Origin: a virus
Direction: 5' to 3' (one strand)
Length of the DNA: 40,334 nucleotides
IMG/VR virus record: IMGVR_UViG_3300046167_000487
Span: 1-40,334 of that record
Part shown: piece by piece, positions 12,930-22,640 of the stretch
Layout of the letters: every line of letters starts with the position of its first letter
Numbering within the stretch: position 1 is the stretch's first letter
Made by a program: the position numbers and the translations under genes
The notes under the pieces: model-generated
Told to the model about the DNA's origin: nothing
What the model saw: only the letters and a program-made list of their open reading frames with translations
The model's database searches: none

Positions 12930-15544
12930 GTATTTCACGGAAGCTGATGACGGTAGGCGGTGGAGAACCTACGTATGTAGATGATGTATTCTCTACCTAC
13001 TTGTACGAGGGAAACAGTAAACCTCAACGAGAAGTTAAGACAGGCCTTCAAATAGGTAATGCAGGTTACGGCACCTCTACCAGCTTTGACGGCACTACAG
13101 ACGCATTAGTTAAGAACAGTGACCTGACAGGAAACGTTGACGGTAAGCAGTTCACGTTCAGTGCTTGGGTTAGACCTGAGTCTACTGGGACTGTATACGG
13201 AGTATTCGACGGTGCTACTCAGGAGTTTGTTGTCGACTATAATGAATCAAACGAACGGTTTAGCGTAGTCGCAGACGGGGGTAATACCTTTGCATGGCAG
13301 ACTAACAACGGTACTTGCCCTGTCGGGAACTGGTATCACATACTTGTATCTGCTGACTTGACTGACCCAACCAACAAGCGTCACATCTATGTGAATGACG
13401 TATCTAACAGACAGTTCAATACCACCAACAACTTAACCATCAACTTCGCTCAGCTCTTCCATTCTATAGGCAGAGGCGTTAGTTACCTCGGCGGCAGCGT
13501 GGCTCACGTCTACCTCGACTACACATACCGTGATATGTCGATAGAAGCCAACCGTAGGATATTCAACGACGGTGCTGGCAGCTCTACATCAAGCGCTTCC
13601 TTAGCTGCTTTGTCTCCTATTCTGTATGTGCCTCTGGTAGACGGCAACACAGCAAACTTAGGGACAGGCGGCAGCTTCACAGAGGAAGGTTCTCCGTCGC
13701 TGTCTGATACAGGGGTTGAAGTAGGGGAAGGTAAGGGCGGTCTGGTTTGGTTCAAGAACAGATCACTGGATGTAGTTCATCTCCTATACGACACCGAAAG
13801 AGGGGCGGGAAAGTGGCTAAATACTAATAACTCGGACGTCGAAGGCACACTCAGTACTGAGCAGCTGAAATCATTTAACTCTGACGGCTTCACTCTCGGA
13901 GACTTCTACGGAGTCAATGAGACGGGGTCAGACTTCGCCTCATGGTCATTCGCCAAGCAGGAAGGCTTCTTCGATATCGTGACATACACTGGTAACGGTG
14001 TAGCTGGGCGTGAGATAGCTCACAACCTTGGCAGTACGCCGGGGATGATTATTGTTAAGTCAACTACCCGCATAGATTCTTGGGCGGTGTATCACAGATC
14101 GCTAGGCAATCAGTACTCGATGCGCTTGGACAGGGACGTTGTTAAGAATCTGGACATTCGGTTCTGGAATGACACCGACCCAACTGATGCAGCATTCACT
14201 ATAGGGACAGACGCCCAAGTTAACTCGTCAGGAGAGGAATACGTAGCCTACGTCTTCGCACATGACGTTCAAGAGTTCGGCCCTGATAGCGACGAGAGCA
14301 TCATCAAGTGTGGGAGCTATACAGGCACTGGCGCGGATGACAATGAGGTAGACCTTGGCTGGGAACCTCAATGGGTGCTGGTTAAGAACGCCGACACTGC
14401 TACTGGTTGGTACATACAAGACAGTCTGCGGGGACTTGGCGCAGGTCAAGCGACCCAACGTTGGCTTCTAGCTAATGAGTCACTTCCCGAAGGAGGGCCG
14501 GGACGGAACCTACAGATAACGCCTAACGGATTCAAACTGAATCAAGATGGTTCTGGCTTTAACCAAAGCGGGGACAACTACATCTACATGGCAATCCGCA
14601 GGCCCAACAAGCCAGCAAAGGAGTTCGAGCCAGATGAGTTGTTTGCTCTGGATACTGCATCCACTGCAGACCCATATCAGCTACACTCAGGATTCCCTGT
14701 GGATATGGCTTGGAGGAAATATGTCGGCGGTGCTGAAAACAACTATCTGTCGGCGCGTTTAATACAGGCACAGCAACTTGTAACAAACGACAACGTTGTA
14801 GCGGCTGCGAATTCCGCTAGCACTTTCGACTTTATGGAGGGATGGTATTCAGGAGGTCAAGGGACAGGTACTCATTCATGGATGTTCAGACGCGCCCCCG
14901 GCTTCTTCGATGTGGTGACGTATGAGGGTGATGGCGTGGACGATAAGGTAATCCCCCATAACCTTCAAGCAGTTCCTGAAATGTTCTGGATGAAGTCTTT
15001 AAGTACTACTGGGGATTGGTTTGCTTATAACAAAGACCTTCCTTTAGGATTTGGCGATAACTACAGTGGATATTTATCCCTAAACTCAACAGACCAAGCA
15101 AGCGTTTCATCAGCAATCCGCATGTCAGGACTGACAGATGAGAGTTTGATGTGTAGTCCTCAGACGGGAATGAACCAACTGGGAGTAGACTACATAACCT
15201 ACCTCTTCGCCTCAGTGCCCGGCATCTGTGACATCGGTAGCTACACAGGGACAGGCGCCGACAGAGACATAGACTGTGGTTTCTCCAACGGGGCTAGGTT
15301 TGTGTTGATTAAGAGGTACGAAGGTCAAGCAGGCTCTTGGTATTACTTCGATACGGTGCGAGGAATCGTTACTCGAAGCTCTCCTACCTTGTATCTGAAC
15401 GACACTCAGGCTCAGGCTACTGATCCTAAGACGTCAATAAGCCCCTTACCTGCTGGCTTCTCGCTTCTTAACTCACTGGATGGTGAGGCCACTAACTACC
15501 TAAACACCACGGGCCACAAATACATCTACATGGCAATCGCATAA
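12926..15544 (+). CDS. Large tail-fibre / receptor-binding protein with LamG-like and repeated beta domains
   Basis: I start at the ATG at 12926, overlapping the preceding stop, giving 872 residues. About residues 50-210 form a LamG/concanavalin-like module (SFDGTTDALVKNSDL, FTFSAWVRPES, NWYHILVSADL), a carbohydrate-binding fold. Three related modules then follow, with recurring pieces such as GFFDIVTYTGNG / GFFDVVTYEGDG, IAHNLG / IPHNLQ, YVAYVFA / YITYLFA, SYTGTGAD (twice) and YIYMAI (twice). Such repeats occur in marine phage fibre proteins (DUF7483-like, from memory). Likely role: host surface recognition. Confidence 0.75.
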   Translation: MSISRKLMTVGGGEPTYVDDVFSTYLYEGNSKPQREVKTGLQIGNAGYGTSTSFDGTTDALVKNSDLTGNVDGKQFTFSAWVRPESTGTVYGVFDGATQEFVVDYNESNERFSVVADGGNTFAWQTNNGTCPVGNWYHILVSADLTDPTNKRHIYVNDVSNRQFNTTNNLTINFAQLFHSIGRGVSYLGGSVAHVYLDYTYRDMSIEANRRIFNDGAGSSTSSASLAALSPILYVPLVDGNTANLGTGGSFTEEGSPSLSDTGVEVGEGKGGLVWFKNRSLDVVHLLYDTERGAGKWLNTNNSDVEGTLSTEQLKSFNSDGFTLGDFYGVNETGSDFASWSFAKQEGFFDIVTYTGNGVAGREIAHNLGSTPGMIIVKSTTRIDSWAVYHRSLGNQYSMRLDRDVVKNLDIRFWNDTDPTDAAFTIGTDAQVNSSGEEYVAYVFAHDVQEFGPDSDESIIKCGSYTGTGADDNEVDLGWEPQWVLVKNADTATGWYIQDSLRGLGAGQATQRWLLANESLPEGGPGRNLQITPNGFKLNQDGSGFNQSGDNYIYMAIRRPNKPAKEFEPDELFALDTASTADPYQLHSGFPVDMAWRKYVGGAENNYLSARLIQAQQLVTNDNVVAAANSASTFDFMEGWYSGGQGTGTHSWMFRRAPGFFDVVTYEGDGVDDKVIPHNLQAVPEMFWMKSLSTTGDWFAYNKDLPLGFGDNYSGYLSLNSTDQASVSSAIRMSGLTDESLMCSPQTGMNQLGVDYITYLFASVPGICDIGSYTGTGADRDIDCGFSNGARFVLIKRYEGQAGSWYYFDTVRGIVTRSSPTLYLNDTQAQATDPKTSISPLPAGFSLLNSLDGEATNYLNTTGHKYIYMAIA

Positions 15545-15554
15545 GGAGTAATAC

Positions 15555-16139
15555 ATGAAGTACAGAAAGAGAACGGATGGCTCCTTAACGACTAAGAGCC
15601 AGCTGATAGCAGAGAACCCCGACACGAGTCTACCTAAGACATGGACAGCAGCGACGCTGGACTTCCTTAAGGTAGATCCTGTGTTGGCTTCTCCTAAGCC
15701 CACCCTTGGTGAGTTCGAGGTAGCTGTTGCAGCTGCTCCTGTACTCGTCGAGGGTAGCTGGATGGAGGCGTGGACTGTACAGCCTATGTTCGTGGAGTAC
15801 ACGGAAGAGGTTGATACTGACGGAGTTAAGACTGTAAAGATCGTGACAGTAGCTGAGCAAGAAGCAGCCTACACCGAGAGCAAGCTAACTAAGATGCGAG
15901 GGGGTATGGTTATCTCTATGCGTCAGTGCCGCTTGGCCCTACTAGGCGCTGGCTTACTGGACTCCGTGGATGTGGCTATCGCTGCATTGCCGGAACCGGA
16001 CAAGTCAGCAGCTCTTGTTGCATGGGAATACAGCCATTCGGTTGAGCGACTGTCTGACTTTGTTGTATCAATGGGGCCTTTACTCGGCCTCACTGACCTA
16101 GAGGTAGACGCTCTGTTTGAGCAGGCGGTGGAGTTATGA
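15555..16139 (+). CDS. Tail-fibre-associated protein, 194 aa
   Basis: It follows the large fibre gene with GGAG upstream. The C-terminal part (MRQCRLALLGAGLLDSVDVA, IAALPEPDK, AWEYSHSVERLSDFV, LGLTDLEVDALFEQAVEL) is the common module of small proteins encoded next to phage fibres, often thought to act as chaperone or adaptor. The N-terminal part is Thr/Val-rich. No enzymatic motif is present. Confidence 0.65.
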   Translation: MKYRKRTDGSLTTKSQLIAENPDTSLPKTWTAATLDFLKVDPVLASPKPTLGEFEVAVAAAPVLVEGSWMEAWTVQPMFVEYTEEVDTDGVKTVKIVTVAEQEAAYTESKLTKMRGGMVISMRQCRLALLGAGLLDSVDVAIAALPEPDKSAALVAWEYSHSVERLSDFVVSMGPLLGLTDLEVDALFEQAVEL

Positions 16140-16872
16140 GTAAAGGTATGATGGGCGGAGGCTACTCCGACAGCTGGGGTCTCTACCAGAACCCCTACGG
16201 CATCACTGGTGTCACAGGACAATAACACAGGTTCTAGCTTCTCGGGCGGCACTGAGCACATTCAGTTCGGTAACCCCTTCAAGCCAGCACCTGTCAACGG
16301 CCCTAGTCAGAACAACAGCATGATAGCTGCTCAGTACCAAGCAAGCATACCTCAGGGCTTGTCGGACATGGAGAGAGCTATTTGGATGCGTAACAACCCT
16401 ATAGAGAACTTCCAGCCGAATGCGACTACAGAGGAGACACCTACAACTCCTACGCAGCCAATGACACCTCAGGAGATTATAGATAAGTTCTTCTATGGTC
16501 AGGGCACACCCAATGAAACGCTACAGGATACACCGGCCTACATCAATGAAGGCTATGATCCTACTGCGAATGCACAGCCAGACCCCAACATCACAACGTC
16601 TAACCCTACAGGTAACAACGACGACCTAACGTTTGGTGGTGAGTCATCAGTACCTGCTAACGGTGGTGGTAACGCACCCTGCTGTAGAGCCTCCGAACCC
16701 TAACGTTGATGAGCGGCCTATTGATTGGAACGGCGGTGAGAGTCCTGACTTCGCATCGAACTACGACCCACGAGGTAGGAGCACCCCGTTCTTGGATTCG
16801 TACATTCGGTCTAAAGAACAAGCAGCAGCCCCCGGCCCTGTGTCGGGAATGATGTCAAAGTATATGGAGTAA
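16136..16872 (+). CDS. Low-complexity virion-associated protein, ~244 aa, broken by two frameshifts
   Basis: The ATG at 16136 overlaps the previous stop. The frame MSKGMMGGGYSDSWGLYQNP closes at once, but shifting one base near 16205 continues into SQDNNTGSSFSGGTEH. A second shift near 16675 turns a Cys-rich dead end into PAVEPPNPNVDERPIDWNGG and on to SGMMSKYME at 16872. Removing one base at each site gives exactly 245 codons. The product is Asn/Pro/Thr/Gly-rich and probably extended. Function unknown; it sits between fibre and tail genes. Confidence 0.55.
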
Positions 16873-16876
16873 CAGA

Positions 16877-19109
16877 ATGGAAGAAGAAGAGGTTGGACTC
16901 AACAACGAACTACTAGGTGATACAACCTCTGATCTCCCATACGAGGAAGAGGAGACAGATCGAGCTAACCACAACAACGATGGTCAGTACGGCTGGGTTG
17001 ATGTAGATGGTAAGCAATGCACCAACGACTACACCTCAAGGGCATATGGTCAGCAGTACTGTGTCGGGGATACCTATACAGATCCTAACGGCGGTACGCA
17101 GACGATACGTAACATTGGATTCCATGGCTTAGACCTAGCGCCCAACCAATGGGATGCTGAGGAGACTTACGCTGACGTAGGTGAGAAGCTTGGCATGTCC
17201 ATGGAAGAGTGGGTGGAGTTCTCTGATGAGCTACAAGCCCTTAACGGGGACGTGGATGCACTGAAGGGTAACATGTTCGGCCCTACCGAGCAGGAGCGTG
17301 GACGCTTAGGCATTCGCATCTCACAGCAGAACCCTGACTGGGATGAAGCTCAGGTCATGGCTGAAGCCGACCGTCTACTCGAAGAGAAGTGGCAAACGTC
17401 GGATGCGTACGCTGAGGCAGCTGCTGCTGAGACAGCTCTGTTTGAGAAGTATGGCATCACTAAGCCCAACCCCGGAGTGTACGGTACAGGTACGTGGATA
17501 GATGAAGACGGTAAGTACTTCAGGTTTGAAAGCTCATCAGGTAACTTGTGGCAGACGTCACAGGACGATAGCTTATTAGACTACGCTGTACCCATCGGCA
17601 TCGGGATTGGAATAGGAGTGATTACAGGCGGCGTGGGTGGTGCATTAGGCACAGGCTCTCTGGGTTCTGTCGCAGGTGGTGCACTCAACAGCGTCATCAG
17701 CTCAGCCATAGGCCAAGTAGCTGTAACAGGCGGCGTTGACCCTAGCGCATTACTACAGGCTGCAATCCTTGGAGGCATCGGCGGATTAGCTGACGCAGCT
17801 GTGGATGGTAAGCTCCCTGCTGGCGTGAACGATCAGGTCAAGGACATAGCTGAAACCATCGGCATGTCACCTGAGGACACTATACGTTTAATCGAAGGCG
17901 TAGCTACTGGTGCTGTCAAGGGCGATAGCCTACAGGATATAGTAATAGGAGCAGCAGGCAGCTGGTCTACCACACAGATCAAGGACTGGATTACGAATAC
18001 CCTTGGCGATGAATTCGACGTGCAGGATTGGTTCAAGGATGGTTCAAGCACCATACCTACTGAAGCACTAGACCCCCTCATCGAAGGTTCAATCAACGCA
18101 GCTATCAACGGTGGTATGAGCAAGGAAGACGCTATCAGCATGGCATGGGATTACTTCCAAGCTGGCGGTGACGTTGACTTCCTACTGCCAGATAGCCCTG
18201 AGTTCACTGACTGGCTTGGAGGTTTAGACCTCATAGACATCGACATCTCTAAGGATGACGAGTGGTCTTACACTAAGAACCCAGACGGCAGCATCGACAT
18301 CACTTGGGACTTACCCAGTGTGGACATCGGCGGCGGCATAGAACTCCCTGACGTAGTGGAGTGCATGGAAGGCTTCGACTGGGACGGACAGACGTGCGAT
18401 ACCTGATCTCCCTGATGTACCTGACCTCCCTGACGTAGTGGAGTGCATGGAAGGATTCGATTGGGATGGACAGACTTGTGTTCCCACCGATCTCTTACCT
18501 AACGGAACGGACTGTGAAGAGGGCTTCCACTGGGACAGCCTGCTTGGGCAGTGTATCGAGATAGACGTAGAAGTCCCTGAGGTTCCTGAGGTTCCTAAGC
18601 CTGAATGTCTTGCAGGTGAGAGCTGGAGTGAGTTCGATCAGAAGTGTATCCCCGACATCATTGAGTGTGTCGAAGGCTTCGAGTGGGACGGACAGACGTG
18701 CGTCGAGATCCCTGAGGTTCCCGAAGTTCCTGACCTTGTGGAATGTATGGAAGGCTGGGAGTGGTCAGACCTATACGGTAAGTGTATAGAGAAGATAGAC
18801 GACGACGTATCAGTTGTTGAATGCATGGAAGGCTGGGAGTGGTCTGACCTCTACGGTGAATGTATAGAGAAGATCAACGACGACACACAATGCCCTGAAG
18901 GATGGGTCAGTGAGGATGGTCACTGTGTTGAGATCAAGAAGCCCGACATCGACATACCTACCCCTGAGTTCGGTGGTGGTAATGCAGCAGCTGGGCATAA
19001 CTTCCAACACCAAGGTCTGTTCGACTACACTAACATTGACGTCTACCAAGGGGCACCTATCGAGCCTTGGAAGAAGGCGCTTAACACAGCTAAAGGAATG
19101 CTATCATGA
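16877..19109 (+). CDS. Large virion protein with Gly-rich hydrophobic core and Cys-Trp repeat tail, ~743 aa (one frameshift)
   Basis: Two frames, 16877-18406 and about 18403-19109, join if one base near 18397-18405 is removed, giving 744 codons; the junction then reads QTC-x-IPDLPDVPDLPDVVEC without a break. The N-terminal part has GWVDVDGKQCTNDYTSRAYGQQYC. Residues ~230-310 are glycine/alanine-rich and hydrophobic (IGIGIGIGVITGGVGGALG), like internal virion or membrane-inserting proteins. The last ~240 residues carry eight short Cys-x(7-13)-Cys modules. Position before tail-tube genes suggests an ejected or tail-tip protein. No known family. Confidence 0.6.
18359..18930 (+). repeat. Eight Cys-x-x-G-x-x-W-x-x-C-type peptide repeats
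   Basis: Units in order: ECMEGFDWDGQTC twice, DCEEGFHWDSLLGQC, ECLAGESWSEFDQKC, ECVEGFEWDGQTC, ECMEGWEWSDLYGKC, ECMEGWEWSDLYGEC and QCPEGWVSEDGHC. Linkers are Pro/Val/Glu-rich (VPEVPEVP, LPDVPDLPDV). Units 1 and 2 are near-identical DNA repeats with an 82-base period (81 plus the suspected extra base), and units 6 and 7 are also near-identical, so the array grows by recent duplication. Each unit probably holds one disulphide. Confidence 0.85.
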
Positions 19110-19753
19110 CATACTTGGAGCTAGTCAATGGAGTCCTTACGCGCTTGCGTGAGGATTCTATCTCCACCCTAGCAGGCGAGGACGATGTAGTAGCAATCCT
19201 CGTTGCTGACTTGGTGAACGACGCCAAGAACACAGTAGAGACAGCACACAACTGGTCTGCTCTACGAACCGAATGGCCTGTCACTACGACAGCAGGCACT
19301 GCACTGTACACACTGGCTGACAGCAGGGACATCACGTTCCTTGAGTCCGTCACTGATGACAATGGTAGAGCCGTACGGGAGATGCAGAACAAGGAGCTAC
19401 GTAGTCGAGCACGTGCACGTCCAGCTGAGGCTAAGCCTGAGTGGTACGCTGTATCAGGTGCTAACGTCGCAGGCGACAAGCAAGTAACTCTACATCCTAC
19501 CCCTAACGCAGCATACGATCTATACTTTGATGGACACAAGAAGCAGCCCAACCTGAAGCTGGACAACGACATACTGTTAGTCCCCTCTCAGCCTGTGATG
19601 TACTTGGCGTACGCCTTAGCGGTGCGAGAGCGCGGCGAGGTAGGTGGTCAGACAGCTGGTGAGATCTTCCAAATGGCAGCTGGTTACTTGTCCGACGCTA
19701 TAGCACGGGATGCTGAACTCAACTACTTAGATGACATCTGGCAGGTATCGTAA
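19106..19753 (+). CDS. Tail tubular protein A-like (head-tail adaptor/gatekeeper)
   Basis: A 215-residue protein with the layout of T7 gp11-type proteins: LELVNGVLTRLREDSISTL, VNDAKNTVETAHNWSALR, a beta-rich middle (FLESVTDDNGRAVREM, VTLHPTPNAAYDLYFDG), and MYLAYALAVRERGEVGG. The start ATG overlaps the stop of the previous gene, and the stop overlaps the tail tubular protein B start. It forms the ring between portal and nozzle. Confidence 0.85.
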   Translation: MTYLELVNGVLTRLREDSISTLAGEDDVVAILVADLVNDAKNTVETAHNWSALRTEWPVTTTAGTALYTLADSRDITFLESVTDDNGRAVREMQNKELRSRARARPAEAKPEWYAVSGANVAGDKQVTLHPTPNAAYDLYFDGHKKQPNLKLDNDILLVPSQPVMYLAYALAVRERGEVGGQTAGEIFQMAAGYLSDAIARDAELNYLDDIWQVS

Positions 19754-21450
19754 TGGCCCAACCGCAGCAAGTACTTAAGATCGACGCTCCCGGCTTTCAC
19801 GGGATCAACACTGAAGACAGCCCGTATGGTTTGGATACGTCTTTCTGCTTGCAGGCGGACAACGCTGTCATCGACCAGAACGGACGTATCGGTGCACGTG
19901 AGGCATTCGCTACGCACACACAGGCAATCATAGTACCATTCGTATCTAACCCCACCATGGCATCAGAGACCAAGGAGATCCTACGGACTGGCTCTGGTGT
20001 CATCGACGATAAGATGTACGTCATCGGGGTGATGGAGCACGTACAGTATGACTCTAACGATGTTGAGCTGTCGCGGGATCACTATGTGGTCGTGGACGAT
20101 CAGCAGATCCTAGGGTCTATCGACATCCCTGCACTACCTAACACACCTTCATTGAACAACGCTGAGGTTATCCCCTTCAACAACAGGATATACATCTTCA
20201 GCTTAGGCAACCCCGCCTTAGTGTATGATGGTACTGACATAACCCTACTGTTTGATGGCGTAGCAGACACTGACTACATTCCACCACAGGACGACACTGG
20301 TGTGTTCGCTCCGGAGATAGATGGTGATGTAGGCGTAGGCGCGTACGGTAGACTGTGGATCTCAGGAGTCAACGGAGACCGCAACAACATCTACTACTCA
20401 GACCTACTGGTTGCTAAGCAGTGGTACGACGGTAAGGCTACACCCACTGATACATTCAACACAGCTGGTATCATTGACGTATCCGAGTACTGGCCTAACG
20501 GCGGTGACAGGATCATGGCCCTAGCGGCGCATAACAACTTCCTCGTAGTCTTCGGTCGGCAGTCCATCCTCGTGTTCGCTAACGCAGCATCGGGTGACCC
20601 AGCTGGAGCAGACGGTATCTTCCTACAGGACACCATTAAGAACATTGGTGCTGTAGCTAGGGATGCTGTCGTGAACACTGGTAATGATGTACTCTTCGTG
20701 GACGACACAGGCATACGGTCGCTTGGTCGTACGATACAAGAGAAGTCCGTACCAATCGGTGATCTGTCGTACAACGTACGGTATGACATAGTGGAAGTCA
20801 TCAAGCAGACAGCAGATAAGAGAACAATACAACTAGCCTACCTCCCCGAGAAGGACATCACAGTGTGTCTATTCCCTGAGGGACAGCAGGCATACGTGAT
20901 GGAGATGCGCGCACCTTCACCCACGGGTGGCTACAAGATGACCCGTTGGACTGAGTGTGTATTCAACCGCATTGAGTACGTCGAGGATGACGGAGCTGTG
21001 AGCATCCTGCTAGGCTCCAAGATAGGCGAAGGCTTCTTGAAGTACGACGGCTACACACAATACAACGATAGACCCTACCTGTTTCAATGGGCCTCTACAG
21101 CCCTGACCTTCGGCGACTCAAGCATGATTAAGTTCTTGAAGAAGATCGCTGTTACATTGGTGTCACGTAAGACGACATCAGAGGGTACGGTGCAGTGGGG
21201 ATTCGATGGCTACTTAACCAAGTCTAGTAAGTTTGATGTTGAGGGCTACTTGGCTGCGTTGTTCGGAGAGGAGGACGCTACGTTCGGTCAAGCTCTCTTT
21301 GGTGCAGCACCATTCAGCATCACTAGGTACAGGAAGAATGTCAAGGGTAGCGGTAACGTGATCCGTATCGGGCATAAGAACAAGATACACGGCAATCCGT
21401 TATCTATACAAGAGATTCTAATCCAAACAACTACAGGAAGGATATACTAA
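19753..21450 (+). CDS. Tail tubular protein B-like (tail nozzle)
   Basis: A 565-residue beta-rich protein beginning with the familiar APGFHGINTEDSPYGLDTSFCLQADNAVID, which marks the nozzle/stabilisation protein of many marine podoviruses. Further motifs are GRLWISGVNGDRNNIYYSDL and ALAAHNNFLVVFGRQSILVF, pieces of beta-propeller-like blades. It is shorter than T7 gp12 (~794) but normal for this lineage as I recall it. It follows gp11-like without a gap and overlaps the next gene by one base. Confidence 0.85.
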   Translation: MAQPQQVLKIDAPGFHGINTEDSPYGLDTSFCLQADNAVIDQNGRIGAREAFATHTQAIIVPFVSNPTMASETKEILRTGSGVIDDKMYVIGVMEHVQYDSNDVELSRDHYVVVDDQQILGSIDIPALPNTPSLNNAEVIPFNNRIYIFSLGNPALVYDGTDITLLFDGVADTDYIPPQDDTGVFAPEIDGDVGVGAYGRLWISGVNGDRNNIYYSDLLVAKQWYDGKATPTDTFNTAGIIDVSEYWPNGGDRIMALAAHNNFLVVFGRQSILVFANAASGDPAGADGIFLQDTIKNIGAVARDAVVNTGNDVLFVDDTGIRSLGRTIQEKSVPIGDLSYNVRYDIVEVIKQTADKRTIQLAYLPEKDITVCLFPEGQQAYVMEMRAPSPTGGYKMTRWTECVFNRIEYVEDDGAVSILLGSKIGEGFLKYDGYTQYNDRPYLFQWASTALTFGDSSMIKFLKKIAVTLVSRKTTSEGTVQWGFDGYLTKSSKFDVEGYLAALFGEEDATFGQALFGAAPFSITRYRKNVKGSGNVIRIGHKNKIHGNPLSIQEILIQTTTGRIY

Positions 21451-22640
21451 TGGCAGGTATCTGGGACTTAATAGGGGGCGCAGGCTCCATCGCGGGTGGT
21501 ATGGCTATGGCCGACGACATGCGAGACATGGGAGATGATGCTGCTAGTCAGATGGGTGAACTCGCCGGTCAACTACAGCAGGACTCAGCATTCAAGGGCT
21601 ATGGTGTACAGACTGGACTAGGCTTATCGAGCGTTGACTCACAAGGCAACATGCACCTAGGTGTAGGCGCTGACCAAGCTATGCTGGATGCAGCATCAGG
21701 TCAGATGAGTGCAGGTAATACAGCCTACGGCTCAGCTAACACAGCCTTCAACGGTGCACAGGGCGGCTTCGGTACAGCTCAGACAGGACTTGCTGGCATG
21801 GGTACGCACGGTATGACTACTCAAGGCACTAACGCCATGGGTCAGTCACAGGCTGGCTTAGCTGGGCAGCAGGGCAGTATGCTTAGCCACGCACAGCAGG
21901 CAGCTAACAATGCTATGGGTATGGACGTAGGCGCACGTGAGGCGGAGATCTACAACCGTGGCATGGCTATGCAGCAGCCCGGACTGGACGCACAGAAGGC
22001 GCAGCAGCAGGCTCGTGAACACGCTATGGGCCGAGGCGGTATGCGCGGTAGCCAGTACGGCGGCACAGCAGAGGACGCAGCTACGGCTCGTGCACAGGCA
22101 CAGGCTCAGAACGAGATGAGCTATCAGTCCATGGCGCAGGCACAGAATGAGATGATGAACCAAGCCAACATGTCCAACATGTTCGGACAGCAGGGCATGG
22201 CAGCATCTAACGCACAGCAGCAGTACGGTACGGCTCTTGCAGGCATCGGTCAGAACGAGACACAGATGGAGCAGAACCGCTACGGTATGATGACACAGAA
22301 CTCAGCAGCTCAGGCCAACGCAGCAGCTCAGCAGGGTAACATGGCAGCTAACCAGATCCAGAGCGCACTGGCACAACAGCAGGGTGCATACACAGGCATG
22401 AACCAACAGCTTGCAGCGATGCAGCTGGCTCAAGGTAATGCAAGTATGGCTCAGACTGGTCAGCTCACTGGCGCAGGCTACGCAGCACAGCTTGGCATGG
22501 GTGGTATCGAAGCTCAGATCAATGCTAACGTTGCAGCTAACAACCTGTACGGGGATATGTTCGGAGCAGGTATGAGCGCTATCGGTGGCATCGGTGATAA
22601 CGGTGGTAACTGGTGGAGTTCTTTATGGGGAGATGATTAA
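21450..22640 (+). CDS. Internal virion protein, Gln/Ala/Met/Gly-rich, 396 aa
   Basis: It starts with a hydrophobic segment (IWDLIGGAGSIAGGMAMA) and continues as a long low-complexity helical protein dominated by Gln, Ala, Met, Gly and Asn, ending NWWSSLWGDD. The first of three genes after the nozzle gene usually encodes a core protein packed inside the head and ejected to help DNA cross the envelope (compare T7 gp14). Assignment is by position and composition. Confidence 0.7.
   Translation: MAGIWDLIGGAGSIAGGMAMADDMRDMGDDAASQMGELAGQLQQDSAFKGYGVQTGLGLSSVDSQGNMHLGVGADQAMLDAASGQMSAGNTAYGSANTAFNGAQGGFGTAQTGLAGMGTHGMTTQGTNAMGQSQAGLAGQQGSMLSHAQQAANNAMGMDVGAREAEIYNRGMAMQQPGLDAQKAQQQAREHAMGRGGMRGSQYGGTAEDAATARAQAQAQNEMSYQSMAQAQNEMMNQANMSNMFGQQGMAASNAQQQYGTALAGIGQNETQMEQNRYGMMTQNSAAQANAAAQQGNMAANQIQSALAQQQGAYTGMNQQLAAMQLAQGNASMAQTGQLTGAGYAAQLGMGGIEAQINANVAANNLYGDMFGAGMSAIGGIGDNGGNWWSSLWGDD

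Noticed and set aside
18397-18405. Programmed +1 frameshift in the Cys-repeat protein
   Set aside because: No slippery sequence or stimulatory structure was recognised, and similar one-base breaks occur in many unrelated genes here, so an error is simpler.
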